A stretch of 64,000 nt of DNA from positions 558,001 through 622,000 of the forward strand of contig JAGYXB010002044.1 of assembly GCA_022495005.1 (NCBI GenBank). The letters are read 5' to 3'. The notes under the pieces are model-generated. The model was given only the letters and a program-made list of their open reading frames with translations, made no database searches and was not told where the DNA came from. This DNA is from Rhyacophila brunnea (taxonomy: Eukaryota; Arthropoda; Insecta; Trichoptera; Rhyacophilidae). Shown one piece after another: positions 12,244-24,477 of the stretch. The translations under genes and the position numbers were made by a program. Each line of letters starts with the position of its first letter. Position 1 is the first letter of the stretch.

Positions 12244-15200
12244 TAGATACCTCAAGTATGTCTCTGAGGTTAATGAACGAATGTTGCGACAGGGGGTTGT
12301 AATAAGGTTGAAATCTCGGGTGTAGAAAAATAATAGGATAAACAAACACAGAATATTACGTTATTTTCAAAAATTTTGCCTGTATCATATGTAGGTATCT
12401 GAATTTAATAATCGTAATATTTTACGGCAATCGATGCGTTTTGTGTTTCTCGCGTTTTATGACATGACATGACCGTCATAACGTAATAAACCGAATCCAG
12501 CTTTAAAGCCATCTCCTTACTTATTACCTAATCTGTTCTGTGGTTGTAAGCTACGCTATTGTAATGCTTGATTATTACTTGTTCATTTTTATCTTGTAGC
12601 TTCAAAATAAGTTTGCTCCCAATGTCACTGTCTTCTATGTATTAACTTGTATAAAACTCATGGCTTGTATAGAAATCCAATTTTCATGTAAGTAACAATA
12701 GTTTTTAATTCCAGGTAAAATATTAAATAGATTGCTACCTACCTACCTATTTCGAATTTCAGAATAATAGTCTTGATTATGAGTAAAAACCATAACATAA
12801 ACCACATAATGTAGATCGTAGCGGTATATTTGTAGACTTATCGAGTACATATTATTATTAGCTGCGAACTAATCATTCACCCTATATTTAGGCTTAGGGG
12901 ATCGGGAGAGGGAAACAGAAAACATCAAAAACACCTATCTTCTGATTGAATCAGAAAAAGAACGCGAGCCAGAATCTCGATTTTTGATCGATAATATCTA
13001 CACTCTCTGAGATGCACGGAACTTTTTGTGTTTTTTTTTGTAATTTGTACGTATATATTCCCACACTCTTTGAATTGGATTATTAAACAATGCGTCGTCA
13101 CTAGCGTATAGATGTACATATATTTAATACCCCGTTTACCTACTATGATGTAGATTATTGACAGAAGACAAAAACGGTACAGCCTGTAGTCGGATCCGAA
13201 ATTCACGGTAGGCAAGATAACTGGTCCAATCAATGATTAGATCTTCTTGTAGTTCCTTTCCTATTGGATGTTGGATTTAGATAGCATTTCAGTCGTTTGC
13301 ATTGGCAATGTGGTGTGCCTGTAGCATTATCTAAGACGGGGTTGTTTGATTGTACGACAATTTATTAATAATTTACACGCCACCATTAATTAATTATTGA
13401 GAGCGCTGTAGTGTATCGCCCTACTTCGAATATTTTGGCATTTTTCAACAATAAAAAATCTTTGTCGTGTTATGCATAACTATTATATTATATAAATGTT
13501 ATCACACTTGGTGATTTTATTTCAAAGTTCAGCTGATGGAAAATATTTGTTGATGAGTCGGAAAACTTCTTTAAAAAGAGTGGTAATTAAATGCAGATGG
13601 AAGACTATATTGAACTTTCCCGTGGATTGTGTATTTCAGTTTATTTTCAATATATTATCAATGACTTATATTTGGACAACTTTTAAATCGAAAGGTATAT
13701 TATTAAACACCACATGTATTTGAATTATACGAAAATATTATAAAATATATAGAGAATAGAGCAATTTAGAATATATTATTGTTTATTGTTAGGTTGCTAA
13801 GTAACCTAACCTAACTATACTTATACAATAAAAAATGTAAAAATAAAACTCATTGATAATACATACGGAAAATTCTTATCTAATTCTTTATCTTCTCTAA
13901 AACCATCCAAATATATAATGTTCAAATCATGCTTTTCAGTGTAAAAATGTGTAATACAGTCTTTTATATATTACATAATAATTATGAGGTGTATATTTCC
14001 AAAACTCAATTTTCTACATAAATAAGTTGTCCGTAAACACGAACTATCAAATGCTTCGTCCGACGCTCCGCTCACATGTTGGAAATGTAGAAGACAACCG
14101 GTGGTTTGCAGATTTTTTCTGGTGTCTGCGAATTTTTGGCATCCAAATGCATAAGTATAAGTACTAAAAATTCCAATAAAATCTCCAAAACAACCCGCTG
14201 TATAGAGTTTTTGTTCTTAAAATAGATTAACGTTTTTACGTAACGAAATCAACCGCGTTCAGGCGTTATTATACGTTACCAAATAAATAATATTTTTTAT
14301 TTCCGCGTTAGTGGTCCGAAAAAGGTTTCTCCCATTTTCAGTGGTCCGCAGGTGTACACAAATTGAGAAATACTGGTATAGATGATACATGCATACATAA
14401 AAAAACGCAACCACATTCGGCGTTAATGAGCTGTCGTTTTTATTCAAAATCTATCAACTACCTACTCTACGTATATATTGTGTTTTTAAAGATCCAATAC
14501 ATAATACGATGTGATTATGTATAACTTTCAAATCCGTTTTATTATTCTACGGTTGTCTATGTTTACTGCAGTAAAAGTAAAGGTTGATCATCTAATAAAA
14601 ATGGTATGAGTATATTGTTTTAATTTGAAATTAGAATATGACAGAAAAATAAACTTGTATAAAAATCAATCATTTACGACTGATACACAAAAACGTCATT
14701 TGCCACATAACACTTCGTAAATGGTATACTCATAAAAATAGCTCAGGTGTTGTAAACAGTATATCTGACGAATACATAAAGGTATGTATACATTTTTTAA
14801 TAGTTTGTGCCATTATCAGAGTCGTTCATCTGTTAACATTGAGTTAACGCTAAAATGACTGAACGGTTTAAAATTAACCACGCCGTACGCAATGCCTCCT
14901 GCCCGGTATCAAATTATTTTTAATCACAAAACGCATTTGTTCTAGATAATTTAGTTTTTGTTAATGTAAAATCTGTTAAATTGCGATTGGTTTTTGCAAA
15001 TAGCGTGAACGAAAAAAAAAGAATTGGTCAATTTTATATTTCAGTGACGCGTAAACATTTTTTATATTAATGGCTTTGTAATATTTAAAAAAAATGTATT
15101 TATTTTTGACAAGCAGTAATGATCGATTTCTCCGCGAAAGTCAAAAAATAATTAAGTCATTAATTTTGATGTCTTTAAAAGACATGCAACTTTTTTGTAA

Positions 15201-15715
15201 TCTTGTTTTTTTTTTTTTAATATATACATTGCTTATTTATTCAAATTACAAAATAAATTAAATATTATAATCGAAGAAAATCCACTGTACATAATTATAT
15301 TATAAACATCAGAATTATATGAAAATAAGGTATTCATTATCTATACAAATTATATATTCATTATGTGCATATTTTAAATATTGTTTCCTCTGTACGAAGT
15401 TCCAATTTAAAATATTTTAAATTATTTACTGTATCGCTAAATTTTGTTGAACAAAAAAACACAACAAATTCCTTCATGTTCACACTAATTTTTCAATAGT
15501 GATGACGTTCATTTATTTTTGATCATAATATTTATTTATACGAAGGGCAAAACAAATAAAAAAGCTTCCCAAAAATATTATTTCAATAGATATGCATTTT
15601 TTGTTCAAATTTTTTTCTGTATTTCAATGACATTGTATCTAGAAAATTTAAAATGGATTAAGTAGACGTGTTATTATTATTTACTAAGAATCAAAATGTA
15701 AAATTAATAATCGAT
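12244..15715. other. AT-rich non-coding stretch
   Basis: No supported gene. A small palindrome built on TTAGGTTGCTAAGTAACCTAA lies near 13789. On the minus strand, 14380-14315 reads CAGTATTTCTCAATTTGTG followed by GGACCAC-type words, which resembles one end of a hAT element, but I could not find its partner. The short frames (12925-13233, 13496-13723, 14259-14447) have no motifs. Confidence 0.45.
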
Positions 15716-15717
15716 AT

Positions 15718-15842
15718 AGTATATTTATCTGACGATGGCTCACACCACCCGCCGAGTTGGATGCGTCTTTCGACGGATGCGATTTCAGCGTCAAAGTCAG
15801 TGGAGTAGGGAAAGCGCCTTCATCAGATAAAGTATATTAATT
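15718..15842. repeat. Small element with imperfect terminal inverted repeats
   Basis: The left end AGTATATTTATCTGACGATGG resembles, in part, the inverted right end AATATACTTTATCTGATGAAGG (quoted loosely; about 18 of 22 positions agree). The ~80-bp interior is noticeably GC-richer than its surroundings. It may be a short MITE. Confidence 0.35.
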
Positions 15843-17158
15843 AAGTAGATAAAATTCCACTTTACAAAAATGATAATATTTACGAAAGTTGTAAGTATTT
15901 AAATATTCTACAGATTTAATTATTTTTACTGTCACACCACTATCTAGAATACAAATATCAACAAAGAAGATCTCAGCTATTTCTGTTTGTAAAGTACCAA
16001 TTGAAGTGGAGATAGATTGTTTATTTTTGTAGTATTATGATAATGGTGTGATACCGAAATAGCTATCGACTAATACATTAATTAGTAGAATTTAAAATAC
16101 CTTATTACGTCATTTTTGTAAATGCCTACACTTTTCGCTTTGATATTGAATATTAACTATTACATGTGAATAGGTCGAAAGCCGAAACTAGTTTTGTAGT
16201 TTTATTACAAAGTCAACTTACAAAATATCCATTATGTTACCCACATACTGTCCTCTCACATGTAATTGAAAATAATTTTAATAATAATTGTTTTGCTTTT
16301 TATATACATTATAGTAATACACCTATGTAAATGATTAATATCTGTGGCTTATAAATTAATGTGAGAATAGCATTTAATGTAAAATAATAATAAAAAAAAT
16401 AAAAATCATAATTCGCTACCGTGTGTCGATAGCATAACGAATATCTCTCGATTAACTTTACAGGTCTATTCTAGCAGTCACATAACACACTGTTGAGGTG
16501 TTACTTACCGCCTGACAAAGAGTATGCGACTGCTGGAATAGACCGGCGTGAGTCGAGGCAGAGATTGGAGTCAGAATACCAATGGTGCCAAAAATGTGAA
16601 TAAAATAATAAAAAAATGTAATTGTAGTCGGTGAGAGTCTTATAAAAATCACCACTATAAAATAAAAAAAAATAATGAAAAAATATTTGAATACACTGGT
16701 TAGTTCAAATATTATTTTTAAGTAAGCTATCACAATGTAACAACAATTTTGCATGTGTAGTAATAGGTATTAAATTATATTACCAACTGAATTTTAGTCC
16801 AAACTTATAACCATGCACTGATATTATGATTTATATTATAAACAACTTTTTAATGATGTTCATGGTCTGTTAATTATAAAGAAAAGGTTTTTTTTTGTGA
16901 ATTTCTCGTGATGAAAACTTGTCTGAAGTCTATGTATTTATTATATTCAATCAGATCATATTAATAAAATTATTTAAGAATACGTAAACATTTTTTTTTC
17001 GACATAAAATCACAAAATACATTTCAATCCTATAGTATACTGCTTCTGAATACTAAATAATAGCACATGCTTACAGCGATTCTGTTATTATTAATTTGTG
17101 TCCATTAAAATAAAACACAATATGCAGTACCTACTAGTTCCACTTATTTTAAATATTG
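15843..17158. other. AT-rich non-coding stretch
   Basis: Nothing convincing seen. The 98-codon minus frame at 16458-16754 is a hydrophobic Phe/Ile/Tyr-rich product of an AT-rich tract and is not supported as a gene. Confidence 0.45.
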
Positions 17159-17874
17159 GTCAAGACCGGTTTCGTTCACTTCAAAAGGTAATTTTCAACT
17201 GGTAAATAATATACAATGATACAGATATTTATATTACAAATTTTAAAAGGCAAAATTATTTATTGGAGATATGAATAATAATTAAATAGAATTATAAAAA
17301 GTCTACCTATTTCAAAATAAACCAATTAAATTTTTCACTAATACTGTAAAGTATATATAAAAAAAACACTATTATAGTCGGATTTAGATACTTAAGCTGT
17401 TTACAGTGAATATTTCAATAATGAAAACTTCTATGAATTCAATAAATCATAACTATAAAATTAATATTTGTTGAACATCCATAATTTGAAACCATATCAT
17501 GCATGGTATACGTACTAGAAAAAAGTCTTTTTTAGAAGAAAAAAAAATTGACACCCGACGGGACTTGGATCTGTAACCGCTGGATTCTCTCCAATGTGCT
17601 TTTCCAATTTAGCTACGGGCATTCTACTTAATTACGACGATTTTAACTAGTACTTTTACATGAAATGCTTAATTGCGTTACAATGCATATATGCATGAAA
17701 TATTTTCAATAATGATATATGTTCAATACCTATATAGAATGTTACATTCTCAAATCTTGTAAATTGTTCGTTGAAGAATAAAATAATTATTTAAATAAAT
17801 ATCTGTAGGTAATATTGTGTATTATTTATCAGAATATGATAATGTCCATTTGAAATGGACGAACCGGTGGTGAC
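17159..17874. mobile_element. 716-bp element with GTCA..ACCGGTTTCG ends carrying a tRNA-like module
   Basis: The left end GTCAAGACCGGTTTCGTTCA and the inverted right end GTCACCACCGGTTCGTCCAT form about 25-bp imperfect terminal repeats followed by CTTCAAA/TTTCAAA. Inside, at 17552-17628, lies a minus-strand tRNA-like sequence. A shorter relative at 7591-7758 has the same ends and part of the interior. No matching flanking duplication is visible. A non-autonomous DNA element that has captured, or been invaded by, a tRNA-derived SINE would explain the structure. Confidence 0.5.
17552..17628 (-). repeat. tRNA-like sequence, sister of the 7972-8047 copy
   Basis: On the minus strand it has acceptor-like ends (AATGCCC / GGGTGTC), box A-like TAGCTAAATTGG, box B-like GATCCAAGTCC and a CCAG-closed anticodon arm. 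It differs from the 8.0-kb copy at many positions, but the flanks are also related (TTAATTACGAxGATTTTAACTA on one side). Box B is damaged, so it is probably not transcribed as a tRNA. Confidence 0.55.
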
Positions 17875-18494
17875 TTATATTTTAAATAATTTGAACAGTA
17901 TTTACACGTTGTCTTCTATTTTAATTAATACAATGCATTTCCACCAAGAATGTATTGACAGTTAACGCCATAAAATAGATGGTTTAATAATACCTACCCC
18001 TTTCTTCATATATAAATATATATACGTATTTATCTATTCAAAAAACAGGAACAGACAATGTTAAAATAGATCATTACATGTTTTTTATGTGATTATTATA
18101 AAACCCAGTTGTTATACCTACCAGTTGTTCCAAATATGGAACGAATAAAAAAATATCATAAACAACAAGTCTTTTATTAACATGATTACTTGTACTACAT
18201 TATGATAACCCATACATACCCTTATTCCAGCAAATAGTATTCAATACATACAGCAAAATATAACAAACGACTTTACGACATGCATTCACTTCGGCCCAAT
18301 TGGCAGAGATACTTTGTATGAAAACAAAGCCATCGGGCGCGGGATAATGGGTTAGTGAGGTTAGTAGAATGGTTAAGATGTCAAAAACTAAAAAAATATC
18401 ATATGATCCGATTATATTACTTAACATTTTTGTAAAATATTTTTTTCAGTTTTGATTGACATTAGTACAAATCATAAAAAATCCAAACCCTCTT

Positions 18495-18590
18495 TGCAGG
18501 CGGGCTACATGTACATAAATTGTACGTATTATATATCACCATAGCGAGCTGTCGTGCCGTAAAGAGATGGCCGTATAGCTTTGAGATCAA
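18495..18590 (+). repeat. Fragment of the long-inverted-repeat family found at 26.0 and 27.7 kb
   Basis: The order CTACATGTAC, AATTGTACGTA, CACCATAGCGAGCTGTCGTG, GAGATGGCCGTATAG parallels 27724-27803 (TTACATGTAAATTGTACGTA, CACCGTGGCACAG, GGGATGACCGTATA). It is a diverged partial copy. Confidence 0.4.
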
Positions 18591-18864
18591 AAAAAATCGC
18601 GTTCTTTGTAGTGCATTGCAGACAGTAACATTTCAATTTTATTAGTTTTAATAAGAAGATTAATTTGATATTAATTGGTCATTACCATCAGATATTGATA
18701 CTTACGAGCACTTACCAGAATTTTATGTAAGTATAATATGCGATGATGAAATAATAGTAGGACAAATATATTGTGTTTGAGTGCGTATTAGAATAGTAAA
18801 TTATATGTTGTTAACTTGACTTAACTACTTTTCTTTGGTTCAATATAAAAATATGTATATACAC

Positions 18865-19479
18865 AAAGGTTTACAGATGTGGGAGATGGTTTGCTACGGT
18901 GTCGCCGCCAAATCTTACTTTATTGCTTAACTAAGCGTCGATAACCGTGTTGCTAAAATTGCTATTTTTTGTGTTAAACATAAAGTCAGTGGTAAATATT
19001 TTTAGTTAATTAAGTAGAAAAGATGGTTCTGTGTGTTGTATTAAAATGTAGTAGCCGTACTGATAAGCAAAAAGATGGTATTACGTTTCATAGGTAAGTT
19101 GATACATGTTCGTGATAATTTATTTGTATATTATTATGTATTTTAACATCAAGTGACCTAGTGTTTCTTTAAAATAACTTAAATTATGGATATATTTACC
19201 TAATGGTTGCATTTTGACGGCTTAAAAATACTATATAACGTAAAGAGATAGAAAATTATATTTTAATTCTGAGCGTCTAGTGCGAGCACTAGCGAAATGG
19301 TCTCAAATATTTGTATACGAATGCGTTCGCTCGCCCACAAACCAAACACACGGCACGCAGCTTCATTTAGCAATGCTGTGGGTGGCGTCTAGATGTATCT
19401 ATAGTCTAAAATCTACACAGCCAAAATAAAAACGTGATAACAATAAGAAAGCATAATTTTAACATAGATAGATTAGTAG
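18865..19479 (+). mobile_element. THAP-exon repeat, copy 1 (P-element-like, partial)
   Basis: This segment is one of three copies (others at 26787-27643 and 61582-62220, minus) of a repeat containing the start of a THAP-domain gene. Homology begins at AAAGGTTTACAGATGTGGGA (18865) and ends at GATTAGTAG (19479). The leftmost ~80 bp found in copies 2 and 3 are missing, so the copy is truncated. It includes a leader of about 150 bp, the exon at 19023-19093, a splice donor and ~380 bp of presumed intron and 3' end. The THAP exon points to P-element-type transposons, whose transposases begin with this domain. This copy keeps the best version of the exon. Confidence 0.6.
19023..19093 (+). pseudogene. 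First coding exon of a THAP zinc-finger protein (orphan)
   Basis: Translation from ATG 19023 gives MVLCVVLKCSSRTDKQKDGI then TFHR before an AG|GTAAGT splice donor at 19093/19094. This is the canonical start of a THAP domain: the first zinc ligands in a C-x4-C arrangement (Cys4, Cys9) and the conserved F-H/F-P region at the exon end. The rest of the domain (AVPTF box and the C-x2-H ligands) would be on later exons, which I cannot find in the following sequence. THAP domains bind DNA and are found in P-element transposases and in host transcription factors. This copy has both cysteines; the two sister copies have Tyr in place of the second. Confidence 0.65.
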
Positions 19480-20864
19480 GTATAAAACAGTTAACACAAA
19501 CAATAAGTAAGCATAGCATATTTTAAAAAGACTAACACTTAAAATGGCGTAATTTTCATCCAGTGCATTGATTAGTCGTAAAGCGTTTCCGACTGCTATA
19601 CTATAAAACAGACGAGGAACAAACAGTGGAAATTGAAGAAAATGGACAATAACCTCGTAGATAAAATTCAGAAGTAAAATATTTTTTGTATCGTTTTCTG
19701 AAAGCATCATTGAGATATGTCAAAAATATTCGTTTTGCGATAATTGAACAATGATTGTATCATACTTGTTAAATAGTTAATTAATTGTGTATAGTATTGT
19801 GTATAATAATAATCACCTTCTAATGATGAAAATAAAAACTTTAATTAACTGGGTATTTAAGAATTAGGTATGATATAAAAATTATCTAATATTAATTTTG
19901 CTGATGTGTCTCACTGTTGCTTCGTGGTAACTGTTTTAATAAAAAGTGAAATTATGGTAATTCAAAATAAATTTGAATAAAATAAATGCAATGTAAGTAA
20001 TCTTGTTATTTATTATTTAATTGGATTTCAATTTTGCAATTACCGTTGACGATTTACCATTTGAAATCTGAAATAAAGAGAACAGATACACGCTCTGCTG
20101 AACAATGAATGCATAATGGTTATTGTATATAAAGTAATTGTTGTATTTATACGATATTTAATTGTGTAAGTAATTAAATTATCTTCAATGTTGGACACCA
20201 CTGAGAATGCAATAATTTATTTTACATTATCGTATAATCAATGATTCCGGATATATGCAAGATTTTAAATGTTAATATTCTCATGAATTATCGTAATTAT
20301 AACGTGAAAAAATATTAACACACTTGCCTAATCCCCGTTTAATCAAAATTTATTGAAATTAAAATACATGTTCTTCGTAAAAAAAAAAAATCGTTTTTTT
20401 TTCTGTTACCAACAAGTCGTTGGCATTTACGGGTATATTAAATATTAATTCGTGGGCTTACTTATGATTATTAGTCAATTTCTAAAATTAAAAACGTGTT
20501 TTATTTTATTTGTAATTTTAATCTAAGTGGGATTAAAAATTAATATCGATTATTCTTTTTAAAATCCATCTTTTATCTCAGAACGTGCATGCCTGAGTAA
20601 TTTTTGTCTGAAGGTCCGCATTGAGAATTTAAATTTGATACCCGAATAAAATACTATAGTTTTTTTTCGATAAAAAAATACACATCAACATAAAAAGACA
20701 GTCAATATTATTTTATACTAGGTACTATCCAACAATAAGATTTAGGCATAAGCTGGAAGGCGCTGTCGTCAACTAAATGGGAGGAGCTTGTTAGTTCACA
20801 GTTTTAACACGTAGCCAAGTTTTTGTTGGGCAGTAGGTAGGTAATTCTCCAAAACAACTCAATA
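19480..20864. other. AT-rich non-coding stretch
   Basis: I see no gene or element. The 83-codon minus frame at 19459-19710 has no motif. Confidence 0.5.
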
Positions 20865-21074
20865 ATACTTATGGTACTGTTCAGTTAAAGCGGATACAGC
20901 GGAAAACGCATTTTGAAAATAGCCGATAAACTTGATTATTTGTTAGGTTAACCTAACCTAACCCAACCTAATCTAACCTAAACTAACCCAAACTAACAAA
21001 TAATCCAGTTTATAGGCTATTTTCAAAATGCGTTTTCCGCTGTATCCGCTTTAACCGAACAGTACCATACTTAT
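20865..21074. mobile_element. 194-bp foldback MITE with telomere-like core and 8-bp target duplication
   Basis: The element spans 20873-21066 and is flanked by exact direct repeats ATACTTAT (20865-20872 and 21067-21074). Its 74-bp arms (20873-20946 and 20993-21066) begin GGTACTGTTC and differ at only about three positions. The 46-bp centre (20947-20992) is a degenerate (CCTAA)n array, the complement of the insect telomere repeat TTAGG. The 8-bp duplication fits hAT-type integration. There is no coding capacity. Confidence 0.8.
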
Positions 21075-21349
21075 GATTATGTCATATTTATTTTATGTTG
21101 AATATTGATTAAGTCAAGTTCCATCAAGCACTATCAGTTGAAAGTGGTGTCTGCATACGTACAACTTCCGCAGCCTATGCCGCAGCGATTCCTAATATTT
21201 TTATTTGGCGGTACCTACCCTTGATTTTTTTTTTGTAAAATGCCAGGGAATACCTATCTAAAATACATAATAGTAGCAAAATACATAATGTGAAGCAATC
21301 AAGGTTAGTTAATTTGTAAATCATTTTTAAAAGAAAATAAAATTTCACT

Positions 21350-21725
21350 CATAGAGAACAAGGCACTCTCAAGGGCAACCAAAACAACCATATATAAAGC
21401 TCTCCTGTGCCCAGTATTAACAAATTGATCATATTGGGACTATTCCAGAAAGTGGCATTTGGAGATCACACTTTGTAGGGGCGAAAATATTACGTGGCAT
21501 ATGCAAATGCAGAGACTGCGCTGGCAGTATGGCGGGCTATGTACGCAACCCCCGAAGAGAAGACATGGACGGCCGAAATTGAGATGGCTGGACTGCGCCA
21601 CAGGCGATTTAAGAATGCACGCTCATAGCAACTGGATAGTGTCGGTGCTCGATCGTCTAGGATGGAGGAAGTTTTTGAAGGAGGCCAAGCCCTGCCAAGG
21701 GTTGTTGTGCCATAAATGGTGATAG
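21350..21725 (+). pseudogene. Non-LTR retrotransposon C-terminal fragment
   Basis: The segment opens with a reading LSRATKTTIYKALLCPVL, the usual 'S..TK..IYKTLI.PVL' stretch downstream of the polymerase core, then loses frame and has a deletion. From 21459 the frame continues with HMQMQRLRWQYGG and RRHGRPKLRWLDC, followed by WIVSVLDRLGWRKFLKEAK and a stop. The GRPxxRWxD and DRxxWRxxLxEAK patterns are the hallmark C-terminus of many insect non-LTR elements. It is 5'-truncated, with at least one stop (21428) and a shortened middle. No endonuclease or polymerase active site remains. Confidence 0.7.
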
Positions 21726-21764
21726 TTAATTATAAACAGTAGGTAGGTATAGAAATAAGTCAAT

Positions 21765-22203
21765 ATAATTGTGGTCTCAATTCTTTTCTATGGTATGGAA
21801 GTATGGACGCTAAACCAAGAGATGTCACGGATACATGAAGCTTTCGAGATGTGGCTGTATAGACGTATCCTCAAAATTCCTTGGACTGACCGGGTGACAA
21901 ATGTTGAAGTTCTCAATCGAATGGGGAAGGACCGAGAATTTCTACGTAGTATCAAAACCAGGAAACTACAATACCTCGGCCACATTATGAGAGGACAAAA
22001 GTACAGAATTCACCAACTTGTCATTCAAGGAAAGATCAATGGGAAGCGTAGCAGAGGACGGCGCCGCATTTCGTGGCTTAAGAACCTCCGTGATTGGTAC
22101 GAGTGCAGCTCCACCGAACTGTTCCGGGTAGCAGACGACAAAGATAAGATCGCCTTGATGGTGGCCGACCTCCGCTAGGGGATGGCACAATAAGAAGAAG
22201 AAA
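21765..22203 (+). pseudogene. Non-LTR retrotransposon C-terminal fragment with AAG-type tail
   Basis: An open stretch encodes LFYGMEVWTL, then MWLYRRILKIPWTDRVTNVE, RKLQYLGHIMRG, the basic GKINGKRSRGRRRISWLKNL and a stop at 22178, followed by AATAAGAAGAAGAAA. These are the diagnostic blocks (YGxExW, RRxLKIxWTDxxTNxEVL, KLxYLGHIxR, GRRRISWLKNLRxW) of a widespread arthropod reverse-transcriptase family, in the right order and all in one frame for 135 codons. The catalytic domain is missing (5' truncation). It abuts the fragment ending at 21725 but belongs to a different subfamily. It is a fairly young, short insertion. Confidence 0.75.
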
Positions 22204-23465
22204 TTGTGGTAGGTATACGGTTTGCATTGTAGCAGTAGGTACACATCTGTATTCTTGCATTACTTGCCACTGGACATTTTCTCCTTTTAAGTTCAACTCT
22301 TGCTACTTGATACTTGCGATATCTAACTAAAATTAACTTTCAAACTACTTTATTGCTAAGTGACACCTATTTTTCACTCGCCTCAAGTTGCACTTTTGTT
22401 CTAATCTTTCCCGAATATTCGGAATTTCCTCGCAGACCCCTGTTTAAGAATCATTGCCAATGTAGTTATTAAGAATAAGTTTTTTGCTGTACCTATATCT
22501 TCTAGTATCCAATCTAGTTGCCCACACACATTTTTTAAGAGTGGTACTTGTCAATATTAATTTACCATTTAAATAATGTAACACTGATAAATGTTATTGT
22601 AATAAATTTAAATAATGCAATATGTTGCGAGGATACACCCCTGGTAAGTACATCGAAAAGGCATTAGTCGCAGACCGTGTTCGTTTCTTTTTTTTTGCAA
22701 CGGCATTGTTTGAAGCGCACGCACGCCTCAGGGAATCCGGCGCACGAACGCACCAGGGGTGCATTCAGCAGACACAAAGCCGAATTGCAAATAATAATAG
22801 CAAAATCTGCTGGGGACGTATTGCACCTACTTTATAATAGTAGTAGTTATTTTAGTATTGCCAATTACAGTTTAGCTTTAGCCCGTAATTAAATGGTATA
22901 ATTCGTGGTATTTTTCTTTTTCCCCATGCCATGAATCAACAATAAGCCTTGGCCGGGTCGCACATCTATACACGTTGAATATGTCAATGTGATTTTGTTG
23001 TGGTATTTACAAAACACATGTAACCTAATGTACTCCCGACACTGCTCGAATGCGGTATTTTAGCATGTAAAAAATAAATTTGTAGAAGTGGCTTCTTCAT
23101 TCGTTCCGGCCTTCCGCGTGAGATCACTGTCCCGTCGTGGCCCCACCTATGAGCACAGAAGACAATTAATTGCAACATTGCGTCCAATTCTGATTAATGA
23201 TTATATCCCTGACTAGAGGATTTTCGATGTGCGACAGGGCTTACGTTACGCGCCCTTAAACGTAACGCTATAGGTGTCTCAGCAGCAATCGGATGCGCGA
23301 TTCCCATCCTGATGAGTCCTCATGTTATATTGACGGAACCCTTCTGGGTTTGGTAATGCATCCAGCGTTGCTTAGGTACTTCGCGTTTATATTGCCACAT
23401 CTAATTTAATAGACATCTAACTTTCAAAATACTAATATCATACGGCATCGAATCTACCATCTTCA
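22204..23465. other. Non-coding stretch with a small GC-richer segment
   Basis: No supported gene. Around 22630-22765 the words ACACCCCTGGT and ACCAGGGGTGCA form short inverted repeats about 120 bp apart around a GC-richer patch, possibly a tiny MITE. The overlapping 71-codon frames there are not credible genes. Confidence 0.4.
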
Positions 23466-23469
23466 ATTC

Positions 23470-23751
23470 CTGCGTATCTATTCTACACACAAGGCTGCTT
23501 TCGGCGGCTATCGAGGGTAGTTTATCATATTTATGTATTGAGGTATTATAATTGTCACAATAAGTTAACTGTCTAAACTGTCACAACTATTTAAATCTCG
23601 CTCAAATAGTTAACAGCCAAAAGAGGTGCTGTTAAAATATAGCACTTTTTGACGGTTCAGACGGTTAACTTATTGTAATAATTAACCCCTCAATACATAA
23701 ATATGATACAATACCCTCGATAGCAGCCTTGAGTATAGAATAGATGCGCAG
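23470..23751. repeat. Foldback element with ~120-bp arms
   Basis: The left arm (23470-23595) and right arm (23630-23751) are inverted copies. Shared blocks include CTGCG.ATCTATTCTA, CAAGGCTGCT, CTATCGAGGGTA, ATCATATTTATGTATTGAGG, ACAATAAGTTAAC and GTCTAAACTGTCA/GTCTGAACCGTCA. The left arm has an extra ~9 bp (TTCGGCGG region). The short loop is AT-rich. This is a MITE-like foldback with no coding sequence. Confidence 0.65.
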
Positions 23752-24477
23752 AAATAGCTTAAAATTTTTCGTATGCAAACGTCTAATATTGCACCAGATA
23801 TTCTTAGATACAGGGTTTTTGTATCTAGTATTAGGTAAGTATAACAATAAAATAATTTAATTTAACATATATTTTAGTTCTGGGTAAGGGCCGTCACATC
23901 GAAAGGAAAGATATTAATACTAAAGTATCGAACTATCGGTCAAAAAGTGTCGATACTCAAGTATCAAAAATGATGCTTATTCGCGAGAGATTTATTTCTA
24001 AAATAAACAAAAAATCATTATCGCCATTGAAAGGTAGTATCGATATTTTTTTGACGGCCCTATTCCAGTTCTTAGCGGTTCAGTTTCATTTATTAGCTCG
24101 ACACGAATCACGATAGACTGGGTTCGGATAAATAAAAAAAAATAACGAGCAAAAATAAAATTATTATCCATTTTTTGTGAGAATTTTTTAAGCACCGGTG
24201 GCTGCCAAAAGAATATTTTTCATTTATCAAAGCCATTGCTGGGGGGAACGTGTATCTATGTAAAAAATGCACGTCATTTTTATTTTTTTATCAAGTCCAA
24301 ATATGCTAAGGGACTATGGGAGCGTTATAATATAGTAGATACTAGATACATACTGTCACCTGTAAACTCTGCCATACTATACTATTCATACTGTGTGTGT
24401 ACTGTGTTTGGATATCGTGGCCCTGTTGTGTGTAGATAGGACCTTGTCAATCGTCACCAATTTACTTTGATTCGTCC

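Noticed and set aside
13789..13820. TTAGG-like words as telomere repeat
   Set aside because: Only two or three units forming a small palindrome.
20947..20992. A chromosome end or interstitial telomere
   Set aside because: The CCTAA array is only 46 bp, degenerate and exactly centred in a foldback element with target duplications.
21788..22296. Minus-strand frames opposite the retrotransposon fragment
   Set aside because: They mirror the plus-strand reverse-transcriptase frame, whose motifs are clear.
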